Assembly: GCA_020746995.1 (NCBI GenBank) | Contig: JAGPXD010000004.1 | Location: 3,658,001 to 3,722,000, forward strand | Origin: Plectosphaerella cucumerina | Lineage: Eukaryota; Ascomycota; Sordariomycetes; Glomerellales; Plectosphaerellaceae | Length of the DNA stretch: 64,000 nt | Reading direction: 5' to 3' | In this document: positions 42,895 through 54,737 of the stretch, piece by piece | Position numbering within the stretch: position 1 is the stretch's first letter | Layout of the letters: each line of letters begins with the position of its first letter | Program-made: the position numbers and the translations under genes | Notes under the pieces: generated by a model | Database searches by the model: none | What the model saw: only the letters and a program-made list of their open reading frames with translations | Told to the model about the DNA's origin: nothing

Positions 42895-44460
42895 TTACTT
42901 CTTGGCGGCCTTGGCGGCAGACTTGGTGACCTTGCCACCGGCGGCCTGGGTCTTGTCGACGGCCTTGATGACACCGACGGCGACGGTCTGGCGCATGTCG
43001 CGGACGGCGAAGCGGCCCAGGGGAGGGTAGTCAGTGAAGGCCTCAACGCACATGGGCTTGGAGGGAATCATCTTGACGATGGCGGCGTCACCAGACTTGA
43101 TGAACTTGGGGTTGGTCTCGGTGGCCTTGCCGGTACGGCGGTCGATCTTCTCGAGAAGCTCGGCGAACTTGCAGGCAATGTGGGCGGTGTGGCAGTCGAG
43201 GACGGGGGCGTAGCCGGCGCCGACCTGACCGGGGTGGTTGAGGACGATGACCTGGGCGGTGAAGTTGGCGGCACCGACGGGGGGGTCGTTCTTGGAGTCA
43301 CCGGCGACGTTGCCACGGCGAATCTCCTTGACGGAGACGTTCTTGACGTTGAATCCAACGTTGTCACCGGGGACACCCTCGGCGAGCTGCTCGTGGTGCA
43401 TCTCGACGGACTTGACTTCAGTGGTGACGTTGGCGGGGGCGAAGGTGACGACCATGCCGGGCTTCAGGACACCAGTCTCGATACGGCCGACGGGCACAGT
43501 TCCGATACCGCCGATCTTGTAGACATCCTGGAGGGGAAGACGCAGGGGCTTGTCGGTGGGACGGGTGGGGAGGATAATGGAGTCAATGGCCTCGAGGAGA
43601 GTCTTGCCAGTGATCTTGGCGCCCTTGGCGCCCTCCTTCTCCCAGCCCTTGTACCAGGGGCAGTTGGTGGAGGGGGCGAGCATGTTGTCGCCGTTGAAGC
43701 CGGAGATGGGGACGAAGGCAACGGTCTTGGGGTTGTAGCCGACCTTCTTGATGAAGTTGGAGGTCTCCTTGATGATCTCGTTGTAACGGTCCTCGGACCA
43801 CTTGGCGGTGTCCATCTTGTTGATGGCGACGATGAGCTGCTTGACACCGAGGGTGTAGGCAAGCAGGGCGTGCTCACGAGTCTGGCCATCCTTGGAGATA
43901 CCAGCCTCGAACTCACCAGTACCGGCGGCGATGATGAGAATGGCGCAGTCGGCCTGGGAAGTACCAGTGATCATGTTCTTGATGAAATCACGGTGGCCAG
44001 GGGCGTCTGAGAGGGGTTAGCCGAGTGATCAGAGTGAAAGAGTGAGAGGGAAGACAAACCAATGACGGTGACATAGTACTTGGGAGTCTCGAACTTCCAG
44101 AGGGCGATATCAATGGTGATACCACGCTCACGCTCGGCCTTGAGCTTGTCAAGAACCCAGGCGTACTTGAAGGAGCCCTTGCCGAGCTCGGCGGCCTCCT
44201 TCTCGAACTTCTCGATCTGTGTGCCAGGTGGTTAGCTTGGGAACGGTGAAACTGAGGCTCTTCGGCCTGAGACTTCGGGAAAACTTACGGTACGCTTGTC
44301 GATACCGCCGCACTGGTAGATCAGGTGACCAGTGGTGGTAGACTTGCCGGAGTCGACGTGTCCGATGACAACGACGTTGATGTGGTTCTTTTTGTTTTCG
44401 TCAGCGTCTTGAGTTATTTTGAGGATTTGCAAGTGTGCATACCTTCTCCTCCTTGCCCAT
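42895..44460 (-). CDS. TEF1: Translation elongation factor 1-alpha
   Basis: Four exons (minus): 44460-44443, 44387-44289, 44216-44060, 44006-42895, coding 461 residues (fungal EF-1alpha is about 460). The first coding exon is only 18 nt (MGKEEK). Domain I carries GHVDSGKS (G1), DAPGH (G3, split by the third intron) and NKMD (G4). Domains II-III follow with the family phrases GGIGTVPVGRIETGVLKPGM and GDNVGFNVKNVSVKEIRRGN. The C-terminus is Lys-rich (KVTKSAAKAAKK). It binds GTP and delivers aminoacyl-tRNA to the ribosomal A site in the cytosol. The introns at the 5' end are the ones widely used for fungal phylogeny, so they could place the organism. Residue 7 reads Asn (NHINVVV) where many fungi have Thr. 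The strong codon bias (almost only C/G-ending codons) fits very high expression. Confidence 0.99.
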
Positions 44461-47370
44461 TGTGGCGGTTGTGATGAGATGTGAGGGTGTTTGGTTCGGG
44501 GGATCGTGAGATCAAGGTTTGCTGAGAGAGAGACGACGTTAGCAATGAAGGACGATGACAACGATGATGTGAATGATCCACTGGTGTAGATCATCCAGTG
44601 GATGTATGAATGAAAGTGTGGAAGTGTTGAAGTGGTCGAAGCGGGTGATGGTGAAGGTCGGGGAAACCCCTGAGCGAGGGCGGGGCGGCGGCGGCGGCGA
44701 TGGCGGGGTACGGACGATGAAGTGCACTCGAATCGAAGAAGCCGACGAGACGTTGTCGATGGAAGAGGAATCGATGCTGGGAGAGGGGATATTGGATGGG
44801 AATCTTACTGTAGCAGATGAGTCGCTTGTAGACTACGGTATGCGGACGAAGAGAGAGAGAGAGTTTGGGTAGCGGGTGGTGAGGGGAGTTTCGCTCTTTT
44901 GAAGGGAACCGAGAAAAGGCTCGAGGAGGGGTACGGAGGGGCAGCAGATTTTTCAGGCGGCGGGGTGGCGGCGCGAGCTGATTGGGTCGGCAGGGGGGTG
45001 TGGGCCTCTGTGGCCGCGGCCTGGGTTCAAAAATTCACTTGAGTTGCGAAGGTGGGGTCACTTCAGGTTCGCTGCCCCTCCTTTGGCGGGCGCGCGGCTG
45101 CTGCTGCTGGTGGCTCGGGAGACTGGCCACGGTCGTGTTTTGGATGATGCGCCTGGGCATTTGGATCACTGGTGATGTCTGAGTTTCATGGGATTCATCA
45201 CGCTTTACGGGGAGACTTGATGATCTCTGGGCGGCCGCCGTCAGCCTGAGCAGAGGTGGTTGACGTCGTTCTGGAGACAAGACACCGGACAGCCCCTCTA
45301 TCAGGGGGTTCATGTTGCCCCTCCATTCATCGAGGCGCTGGCCGGGTTTGGGCAGAATCAGCCCAAGTTCCAGAAAATTCAAGTGCATGAGCATCAAACG
45401 GAGGACTGGCAGTCTGGGTGATCGAGTGCAGATAATGGACGCCTGTGGCAGATGAACCAGATGAACAGATTGATCTCCTCTCTAGATGATCCTCTCCAGC
45501 TGTTCGTCTGCTTATAATTCTATTGACCGCATCAACTCGTCTTCTGGCGATTCCTGCTCATCACAATCAAGCCACTCGTCTCGGGGGACATCAGGTCAGG
45601 TTGGCTGCCGATTCTCTGGCGCCCGAGTGTGAGAGTCCCAATGACCAGCCAAGTCACGTCCTCACCACAGCAAGCCTCACAGCAGCTCGCCCTCTTCCCG
45701 GGACTCAGGTATCACTCTTCAAATCAAAAATCAATCAAAACGCATCTTATTCCATTCAACCTCGCTTTATCACAGCATTGCCATCACCCCGTCGTCGATT
45801 GCCTCCTAGCATGCGCCAAGGTACCTTCTCGTGGGTACATGGGGCGGGCGGCGCGCCCGCTGCCCCACCACGGCCGCGTCTTGAACACTCCATTCACTCT
45901 GACCGCCAAACCGCCACCGGCGAAAGGCCACGCTCGCGGAAAGGGCCAAGCAGGAGAGGCAAACGGACTCGCTCCTCCAGATGGGCGGCGGCGGGCGGCA
46001 GGAGGCAGAAGGCAGGGGGGCGTGTGCCAGTGATGTCAGGCCGCCAGGCCAGCGTGTTTTTGCACCCCCTCCCCTCCCCCTCCCCCCTCCTGCAGGCCAT
46101 TTTCGCATATTTCGAGCGGCGATTGTGCTTGTGCGTCCTGGCGTACCCTTGCTGCCCTGGCCCCTCCTTCGGCTCCCTTGTCTCCCCCTGCCGTCATGGA
46201 GGGGCACGAAGCAGCAAGCTGGCGGGGCACTGGCTCCCCGGCGTCTCCAGGACAACTGGTCGCAGGCCCGCGATGGACTCTAGGCGCCCGAAGGAAAAAA
46301 TAAAAAAAGAGGGACAGGGATGGCGGGGTGGACAAACTCACCCCCCTGCCTTGTGATGAAACGTCTCTCGAGGGCGGCGGAAGCCAGAAATCGTCTTATC
46401 TCGACGACGACGCCTGTGATGCCTGGCCTGGCCTGGTCCTGGTGGGAGTCACCGGCGAGAGCGGCAGGCTGCACACCCTCCGGGCTAGCCCTACTTCCAT
46501 TTCTCTCTCTCCCTCGCCAGAAATTCCGGGAGCACGTAGCAGGTATCCGCTGGCGGGCGTGTCGTGTGCTGCCCAACCTGCCCTTCCCGGCGCCTAACCT
46601 CTCGCAAAAGCGCATCCATCCGGTCGCAGCAGAGAGCTCCTGGTCTCGCAGCGGAGAAAGACACGTTCGACGAGAATTGTCTGGACCGATGGAAATCAAG
46701 TCGCCACCCGGTTGCATGCGCAAGGTGGATTCAGGCGGACGGAACACCCGCTGATCTCCAGCTGCCTGCGTTTTGTTGCTCCGGCCAGCGCCGCCGCCAC
46801 CCTTCTTTCTCTGCTGCTCGTTCTTTTTTTTCCCTCTCGCCCCTCCATTGATGGCGGGGTAATTTCGCTCAACCACCTCACGCATCGCGGGGCAGAGAGA
46901 ACCTCGTCGGTTTCTTCCTGTTGCGGCGAGGTGGCCTGTGACATCCCGGTATGGGAAGGTCGGCCCCGCATCAGCTTGCTTCTAGGCTGGAGCTCGATTA
47001 AAGTCCGATTGAAGTCGCCACTGGCAGTGGCAGTTCAGATCATCGAGGGCCTCTCTTTACGAGATGCCTGTTGCACTGACGTTGTGAGGTCGCGGATGAT
47101 AGATATTGATGAGTTTACAGTCCAAAATAATATGGTGTTTGGCGTCCATGTTCAACCAACGTCAATCGGCAAATGGTGTCTCGTGACTGTCCCCAAAGCC
47201 AAGCTATTTTCCTATTGACAGCAAAACCGAAAGGCGCCATCGCAGGGAGCTCGGGCTAGAAAAAAGGAACAAAGAATATTGCAATCGTCTGGTTGGTATC
47301 ATTCTGATCCTCGCCATGATGCAGCCATCTCGAATTCTGCTTGAAGGAGCAAAAGCAAAAGATGATACCC
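44461..47370. other. EF-1alpha promoter side and 2.9-kb gene-free spacer
   Basis: The segment adjacent to 44461 is the EF-1alpha leader and promoter. On the EF-1alpha strand it is pyrimidine-rich, with a short CT dinucleotide run opposite GAGAGAGAGAG near 44851-44862, typical of strong fungal ribosomal and translation promoters. The rest up to the tRNA shows only overlapping GC-driven open frames without domains. Confidence 0.5.
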
Positions 47371-47441
47371 TGCGTGAACAGGGAATCGAACCCTGGGCTC
47401 CCCGATGGCAACGGAGAATTTTACCACTAAACCATTCACGC
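47371..47441 (-). tRNA. tRNA-Gly (anticodon GCC)
   Basis: 71-nt intronless tRNA on the minus strand. The acceptor arm starts GCGTGAA and closes with TTCACGC plus discriminator A. The D arm is TGGTTTAGTGGTAAAA, which includes the A box. The anticodon stem CTCCG/CGGGG holds the loop TTGCCAT, so the anticodon is GCC. The T arm is CAGGGTTCGATTCCCTG, which includes the B box. It decodes GGC and GGT. On the minus strand downstream is a T-rich stretch suitable for RNA polymerase III termination. Confidence 0.97.
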
Positions 47442-47993
47442 TTGTTGGATGACGAGAATCTTTGTTGTGTAGCCTAGGTAGGATGGACAAGAAAAGCAAG
47501 TCAGACTCGCGCAATTAGGTCAACCCCTGCCACTTCGAAACTGACCCGACTCGAGGAAGACAAAGTCAAGAAGAAGTCATCATGACCTCCCGTATCTACC
47601 AACGTCAAAATAAGAGTCCGAAATGCACAGCAAAGCGGTCTGCATCACGACCGCAGATACCGTACGTAATTGTTAGGTACTGACGGGCCCCTTCGGTGGC
47701 GTCTTGGCTGGCTCTTACAGGGCCTGTTAGTGCATCCGGCAAATCTCCTAGCGACCGCCACACCTACCATTTAGGGACGCAGCCACCGGCAGCCAATTTC
47801 AACGTCACATCCATCACCAGACGTCACGATACAAGGGCACCACATGGGATCAATTGTTTCTCCATTCGCAAGAAGGCAATTAAGGGTATTCCAACCGCAA
47901 AAGGGGATCCTCCAGAAACTATCTGACCCGGCAAGACGGCGCGCGCAGCACGACAGCCGCCCCGACCGGATCGACCTTTACTCAAAGCAGCAC
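47442..47993. other. Intergenic between tRNA-Gly and the methionine permease
   Basis: A 552-base gap holding the upstream flank of the tRNA and the 3' flank of the permease gene, both transcribed leftward. No gene is supported. Confidence 0.55.
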
Positions 47994-49846
47994 CTAGACC
48001 TTGGAGATGCTCTCGCTGGGGCTGGCGCTCTTGCCCTCGTACTCGGGCGGCTGGTCCTCGGACAGGACGCCGTTGACGTTCCTGCGGCGGAGGCGGCCCT
48101 GCTCGTCGTGGACGGCGTCCCACTCGGCGAGCTCGGCGTTGGGGACGCGGACGAGGCGGTGGGTGTTGGCGCCGCTGTCGCCGTCGACGTCGAGGACCTG
48201 GGAGCGGATGGTGTAGTTCTTCCACTTGGGGAGGAGGGTCATCCAGAAGTAGTAGTAGCCGCCGCAGACGATCAGGATGGCGATGCCGACCAGGCAGTAC
48301 GTCGCGTAGAAGAAGCTGACGTTGCCGCCGTAGATGCCGGTCTTGGGAGGGAACCAGGGCATGATGAGGAGGTAGGCCTGGATGAGGAGGTAGAAGACGA
48401 CGAGGATGAGCCAGGCGCGGAACTCGGAGGCCGGGGTACCGGAGCGGGCGCGGCGGTGGCGGATGAGGAAGACACCAATAGCCAAGGCGACGTGGAAGAT
48501 GGCATCTGGGTAGGTCTTCAGGGAGATGATGAACTGGAAGGCGTCTCCGGCGGGGGGCGCGACGATCATGATGAAGGTGAAGGCCCACTTGAGGAGGTAG
48601 GGGCCGATGGGGGTGCCGAAGGGCTTGGTCGAGACCCAGAACTCGGTGAAGGGGAGGACACCCTGGCGTCCGATCTCGCGGATCTGGCGGGACTGGCCGA
48701 TGAGGACGACGAGCAGGTTGCCGAAGGAGCTGAGTAGGACGCAGAAGTTGAGGGCCTTCTCGGCGGTGGTGCCAAAGGCGGTGCGGAAGAAGATACCGGC
48801 GGCCGTGGTACCAGCGGTAGCGAATTCGCTCTTGTCGACGGTGGCAAAGTAGGCAATGTTGGTCAGGAAGTAGAGGACGAAGACGATGAGGAGCGAGCTG
48901 GCGCCGTTCTTCTTGAGGGTGGGGATGGGGTTCTTGATCTCGTTGGCCATGTTGAAGGCGTTGGACCAGCCGGTGTAGGCGAAGATGATGTTGACCATGG
49001 CCTGGGACAGGTCGTAGCCCGAGTCGGTGGTGCCCTGGAAGGCGTTGTTGAAGTTGGCGCCGGGGTTGGGCACGCGCTTGACGTGGCCGCCGAGGATCAC
49101 GAAGCCGGAGATGGAGATGAAGGTGAGCAGGATCAGCTTCATGGCGCCGATGATGTTGGACAGCCAGAGGGAGAACTTGTTGTTGGCAATCACAAAAATG
49201 ACGGCCAGGGTGTAGGCGGCGATGGCGACGCCCTTTGTCTCCCAGGGAGTGGGCTTGACGCCGGCGATGCGGAAGAGGTAGTCGGACAGGACGATGGCGT
49301 TGCTGCTGCTGAAGGAGAGCAGGACCGACTGCACGGCGTAGGCGACGGGGAAGAAGTGCTTGGGGCGGGGGTACGACTGCTCGAGCCAGACGACCTCGGA
49401 GCCGCTGCGCGTGGGGAAGTAGCTGGTCAGCTCGAGGTAGACGCCGAAGCCGGCGATGGCGAAGAGGAAGCCAATGATCCAGTAGATCAGGGCGAGACCG
49501 ACAGAGCCGGTGCGTGCCAGGATCGTGCCGGCTGAGCAGGTCAGTATGAAGCAGTAGGGAGGGCAGAGTGATACTCACGCGTCGAGAAGATACCGGTGCC
49601 GATCATCATGTTGACGTTCAGGAAGATAACGGCAACCCAGTTGACGCTGTAGCCCAGCGGCGACTTGACCTCAACAGGGGCGCCGACGGCCTCCTGGTAT
49701 CCCGAGGCGCCATTACCGCCCACGGCGCGGACGTACTGGAGCTTTCCATCGTGGATGACGGACGCCTCGCTGTCCGAGTGGTACTCGCGGCTCTCAGGCG
49801 CGTACTCGGCCTTGGTCTCAGGCCTGATCCTGTCGAGGAAGCCCAT
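47994..49846 (-). CDS. MUP1: High-affinity methionine permease, MUP1/MUP3 family
   Basis: Two exons (minus): 49846-49579 and 49531-47994, coding 601 residues. A cytosolic N-terminus of about 65 residues (MGFLDRIRPETK) precedes about 12 membrane segments. The first, substrate-binding helix carries MMIGTGIFSTPGTILARTG, the GTG-containing break typical of amino acid-polyamine-organocation carriers, and it spans the intron. Family phrases include the GSEVVWLEQSYPRPKHFFP loop and GYDLSQAMVNIIFAYTGWSN. The C-terminal tail is hydrophilic (about 90 residues). In yeast Mup1 imports methionine and cysteine at the plasma membrane and is controlled by methionine through endocytosis. The next gene upstream is a TauD-family dioxygenase in the same orientation, which hints at sulfur acquisition. 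Substrate specificity is inferred from the family. Confidence 0.92.
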
Positions 49847-51762
49847 TGTGTGTGTCTTGGTGCAGGGGGTGGTCGGTGTGGGAGGACTACGTGCAAAGAC
49901 GAGCTTGGGGATCTTGAGACACCACGGCTGAGGGAGGGTGAGGACACACTGGGGAGGGAAAAGGAAACAGAGAGCTAGCTTCGACTCGGGGGCCACCTCT
50001 TTATGAAAATGCGACGAGGGGCCCTGCGCGACTCGAAATCGGGTAGAACAAACGCTCGCAACGGCGTGATACGAGAGGGATTCGCCTCCCGGTGCCCTCA
50101 CCACCTGAGGGAACCCCCCCAAGACCAAACGCGAATTCGCCTGGCCGGATGGCACAATCATCCCAGGAGCGGCCGAGATGCAGCAGAGGTGTGCGGTCGA
50201 GCAGGGTCGCCGACACTCGACCTTCCCGACTTAGACGGGCCAAGGAGCACGTCATCCTGGCGATCATGGCGCGGCAGAGCACCAGCGCGCAGCTGCGTCG
50301 CAGCGGCAGAGCACGAATGCCAGGAGGAATTGGCCCCTGTCCTTGTCGCCTGGTCCGTCCGTCTACTTTCTCTTCCAGGGTCTTCGGGAGGGCGTTGGTG
50401 GCGGTCGGGGGAGGCGCCCGGGAGGCATCGCTTCTAGTCGGCTTCTTTTTGGGAACAAGGCCGGGGGTGTGTGAGATCAGAGTGGCACAGGCGTCTGCTT
50501 GCAGGAGGAAGAAGAATGAAGGTTACAATCAACGTTGCCTGGGGGTGTGGTGGTGGCCCCCTCCCATCATGCATGCTGCCTGTCTCGGGCGTGAATGTCA
50601 CGATGAGCCTCGTGTCCCATTCTGTTCCTCTTCTCCCGGACAGGAAGCCTTCGCGACGCTACTAGCGCGAGTTTATCTGCTGGAGTCCGGGTTGTGCCGG
50701 AGAAGCAAAGAAGGAACCACATCTCTCCTCTGCTCTGCTCTGCTCTGCTCATCTCTCCCCATGCCTATCCCTGACAACTCCATCTCATCTCTCCATCCGC
50801 CCATCTCCCTCCAACGAACCTACCCCCGCGCGCCGTCTGTGCTCCCCACGCCGCTCGGTGTAACTCAATGGGCCAGCCAGGTCAGAAGCCAGCCACCCCC
50901 GGACACACACAGTGGTGTCTCACGGCCTAGCCACGCCCTGACTCGCCCACTTCATCCCACCCCTGCCCCCCCCCCCCGACGGGAATCACTGGGTCTCCTG
51001 TTCCTCTTGGCGGCCGTCAAATCATACTCTGTTTGGCCCCTGGCACCAAGGACCACGGACCCATCACCTTCTCCCAACGCCAACCATCTCCTCTCTCGCC
51101 CCTCCACCCGCCCGACGTCGTCTGGATATGGTGCTGACGGGGATGCTTCGTGATTCCCTAATACACTTGCACCATCGCCGTCAGCTTCCCTTTGGGGGCA
51201 TCCCAAGCCAACACGAGTCGCCTGATGCCCAGGCCCCCCGTTCTGGCGCCCAGGCTTCAAGCTCCCAAGCTCCTTTCTCTCGTTCTCTGGCAGGGGTTTT
51301 TAGGTAGGGAAAAACTCTGCGTCGCGCCGCCCATCACCAAAGATCCAGCCGTCGCGATCCTTGGCCTCTATTGCCACACGACTGCCATGTCCTTCGACCC
51401 ACGGAGGCGGTTCTCCAAGGGCCAGGGGGTGGCGATCCCAGCACCAACGGCGGGATGGCTAATGCATCCTCCGGTCTTCCCGCGGACATGTCGTCTTGGA
51501 TGATCGTGCGCCAGGCCTGTCAGCCTGCTTTCCGTCGTGCCATTGCAGCCTTGGCCGTCCGATGGCGCCTCGTGGGGAGCAAATGTCACGATCTACGCCC
51601 TGCTACGAGGGGGTCACGCATGGGGTTGGCCACATTTGTCCCGGCCGGCACCATGTCAGACAGATGGGGGTCTCTGACCAAGTGAGCATGACTACGGTAC
51701 GGGCTTGTACGGTTCCTCCTCCCTAGGGCTCGCTCTGGGCCGGATCGGCATGCCGCGCCAGT
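49847..51762. other. Permease promoter region, 1.9 kb
   Basis: This is the 5' flank of the methionine permease gene, up to the 3' end of the dioxygenase gene. It has no supported gene. A TCTGC pentamer array (CTCTGCTCTGCTCTGC) occurs near 50728-50748 and a short C run near 50967-50978. I looked for the Cys3/MetR-type palindrome ATGRYRYCAT and saw no perfect copy, but this was by eye. Confidence 0.45.
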
Positions 51763-53286
51763 CTAGCTCTTCGTCGCCGCCTCCTTGTTGCTCTCGCTGC
51801 GGATGTAGGGCTCCAGTGGGAACACCTGCCTCTCAGGCGTCACGCCACCGTACACGGCGCGCCACCGGTCCTCCAGCGCTGCCGGTGTCTCCCACGAGTG
51901 TTCCGGGTCTCGGAGCCAGAGGCGCAGCAAGTGTCGTCTGTGGCTCAGATCAGTATTTGCTCTCTCACGGAGGATGCTTGGGAATGGGCTCCCGGCCACT
52001 TACTGCTTCTCAGGCGTATCGGTGAACCCATCACGGGCATGGAAGATGCCTGTGTTGTTCACGTACTGAATATCCCCCTTCTCAAAGTTCGTCGACACGC
52101 TGAACCGCTCCCCCAGGAAGTGCAGCGCGTCCAGTGCGTCGGCCTGCGCCTCGGTGATCGGGGGGATATCGGCGCTGCGAGGCAAGGCACCGAAGCCGAC
52201 AAAGTACCGCCTCGCGTACTGCAGCACGATGCGCTCGGGGGCCGAGTCGGTGGCCGGCTGGTGGTAGAGCAGTGGTCGGCTGATGAAGCGGTCCTGGTCG
52301 CCCTGGGCCTTGGCGAAGCTGTGATGGTCGTCAGCTCCCTCTCCTCACATTTCATCTCACTCAAGGCAACTCACTTCTCCACGTCCCAGCTCTCGCTGAG
52401 CGTATGGATCAGGTCTGGCCTCGTGGCAGCGAGATGGTTGTACACGCGCCACGTGCTCGCGAGGCGACTTGCACCTCCATCTGCCGCGGTCGAAAGGGCA
52501 AACAGCGAAATGATATTCCCCGCATCTGTGTGGAAGACCTGCTTGTCGGCTGTGTACGCCGGGCTACCAATGTCGCCCTTCTTCCCCGGATCCGAGACGG
52601 TGAGGTCCTTGATGTGAGTGACGACGACGTCGGCCTCACGGCCCTGGTACCTCGAGTCCTGTCGCCCGCGAATGGCAGCCACATGCGACGACACGCCCGT
52701 GTAGATGATGATGTTGTCCTCGCGCGAGTACCGGTCCACCTGCAGTCCGCGAAGCACAAAAAAGCCATGACCGGAGTGCAGCTCGCGCGAGAGACGGCGC
52801 AGCTCCGGGCGAAGCGTCGGCAGAGGGAAAGTGTCGGCCGAGACGTGGCCCAGGGGGAGGTTCAGGGCTGGGGGTGGTAGTTAATATCGGTTGCTACCAA
52901 TGGGCATACTCTGCGGTATCAGAGTTGGCCGGGGGTGGGTGGCAAATGCCGGGGGAAAGCGTACATCTGAAATGGGCGAGGGCATGGTCGATCTCCTCGA
53001 GCTGCTGGGCGGAAAGCACGTAGGTCCAGTCGTAGGTCTCGGCGAGAGTCTCGCCCTCCCAGACGAGGTCGCCCTTGAGTTCGGTCGGGAAGCCCTCGGG
53101 GACGGTCTTGGGGAGGTTATCGAGCTTGGCGCGGCGGGCGGCACGGGCTTGGTACTTGTGCCAGTCCGGGTGGTATTGAATGTCGGGCTGGCCGGGGGGC
53201 GGGCGCGCTGCGGGCGTGGCGATGAAGGCCGGGGTCTCGGGCGGCGGGGGGAGGGAGACGGCCGAGAGGACGGCGGCAGCGGCCAT
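51763..53286 (-). CDS. TauD/TfdA-family Fe(II)/2-oxoglutarate dioxygenase
   Basis: Four exons (minus): 53286-52965, 52867-52375, 52318-52004, 51937-51763, coding 434 residues. The fold is marked by the iron triad His220-x-Asp222 (VFHTDAG) and distal His365 (GIFHARDGF), with 2-oxoglutarate-binding Arg in RHLLRLWLRD (about 378-386). A Pro/Ala-rich N-terminus (about 1-40) precedes a conserved region (QYHPDWHKYQARAARR). Members oxidise a carbon next to a sulfonate or other group, decarboxylating 2-oxoglutarate; taurine use as a sulfur source is the type reaction. Many fungal relatives have unknown or secondary-metabolic substrates, so taurine is only suggested. It sits beside a methionine permease gene. 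No signal peptide or targeting signal is clear. The start at 53286 is the first ATG that gives a sensible N-terminus. Confidence 0.92.
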
Positions 53287-53921
53287 GGCGAAGGAAGTGG
53301 CTGACCTTGAGGCAGATCTTGGGCGTTGGAATTCGGGGCTGGGCTGAAAAGGGTGAGATGGGCAGAGCGACGAGGTGGGTGGCAATGAGCAACGGGCAAC
53401 AAGCAATGATGGACTCTGAACGGGCGTTCTCACTCCATCTCATCGACACCTCCCGCCGTCTTTTATCCTCCGATGGCTGATGGTGTGGATGCCGGTGCTC
53501 ACGGCGAGTCCGCGTGCTACAGCACCTCATGCGGCGTCGCGGTGGCGTGATCGATCTGCGGGAGCCATCCCCTCCATACGCATTTACAAGCAACCCTACG
53601 CGCCTCTGCGGGGGTGGCTGTCTGGCGCGGGGACGACAGCCGTTCGGAGGGCGTCCGCTCATTATTCAATGGGATGATGAGATGGCGACTTTCTTTAGTG
53701 GCGGCCGGAGCGGGAGCTCATACGACGAGAGCCGACGACATCGGCCTCTGCGAGTAATGTGTGGCCTTGAGGGTTTTAGATACTATCGGCATTCCGCTCC
53801 ATTCTTCTCGTTGTGCAGCTGCACCTATCATGAGTCTCTAATCCCAGCCTTATGTCAGGCCGACATTGTCAACCTCGGATCTAAAAGCCTCTCCTTTCCT
53901 CGGCATACTTCTCCAAGCCCC
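53287..53921. other. Dioxygenase promoter region
   Basis: A 635-base gap between two minus-strand genes. It should hold the dioxygenase promoter and the 3' flank of the secreted protein gene. No site was recognised. Confidence 0.5.
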
Positions 53922-54737
53922 CTACTCATCTCCATCCCGGTACTTCTTGGGCGCAAAGACATGGATTGCCCATGGGAGGTATCCCCAGAGGTCGTTGGTG
54001 CCTCCGGTGCGGCACACCTTCTCAGTACACCAGCCACACTTGTCAATGAGACCCTGAACCGCAAGCGCGGCTGCAGACGCCTGCACGTCGACATACTCCT
54101 CGCTGCGGGTGTCGGCATAAATGTGGGCAATGACCTCGTCCTTGTCATCCTTGACGGTGCAGAGGTTGACGGCTTCGCTGGACTTGACGCGCCAGTGGTC
54201 GTAGGTGCGGCTGGCGAGCCACTCGCGGCATTGGAAGGTGGCGTGGTGGGAGGCCCAGTGGCCCTCGCCGCGGCAGATGAGGTTGTACTCGAAGGGGCTG
54301 TCGGGGTCGTCCCTGGGGGCGAGGCCGAGGGAGGAAGCAAGGCGGGCCGAGGAGATGTCGGGGTTGGGGGTGGTGATGTCGGAGGGCGTCATGTTGAAGG
54401 CCGACAAGGGGAGATGGTCGGGGCCAAAGGTGTACTTGTAGTCGCCGATGCGGGTGAAGGAGTCGGGGCTTATGGGCTTGCGATGGTCGGGTTTGAGGCT
54501 GCCGAGGAAGGTATCGAGGTCGTTTTTGACGAGCTTGTGCCTGCCAAGCAAGTTAGCACATACTTTTGGAACAAGAGCAACTTATGAAGAGCTGGAATGG
54601 CAACTCTGGGTGACGTACTGGGGGTGCTCCTCGATCTTGGGCTTGGTGAGACCTTGCTCAGGATGAGCCGAGGCATTCTTGTCGACAGCGACGCCCAGGG
54701 CAGAGCCCAGGAGGGGGAGCAAAGCGAGAAACTTCAT
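53922..54737 (-). CDS. Predicted secreted cysteine-containing protein, unknown function
   Basis: Two exons (minus): 54737-54619 and 54540-53922, coding 245 residues. It begins with a clean signal peptide (MKFLALLPLLGSALGVAV), followed by a short polar stretch with one N-glycosylation sequon (NAS). The mature part has six Cys: single ones in LICRGEG, TFQCREW and NLCTVKD, then a cluster DKCGWCTEKVC near the C-terminus, suggesting disulfides. A conserved-looking tail reads GGTNDLWGYLPWAIHVF. There is no membrane segment or GPI tail. I do not recognise a family. Size, signal peptide and Cys content would fit a secreted enzyme-like or effector-like protein; no toxic or enzymatic motif is visible. 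The next gene in the same direction also encodes a secreted protein. Confidence 0.85.

Noticed and set aside
43180..44010. Plus-strand 276-codon frame opposite EF-1alpha
   Set aside because: It is an antisense frame caused by the strong third-position codon bias of EF-1alpha.
47824..49578. 584-codon minus-strand frame rich in Arg, Leu and His
   Set aside because: It is a shifted frame of the methionine permease; its composition is a frame artefact and it has no membrane pattern.
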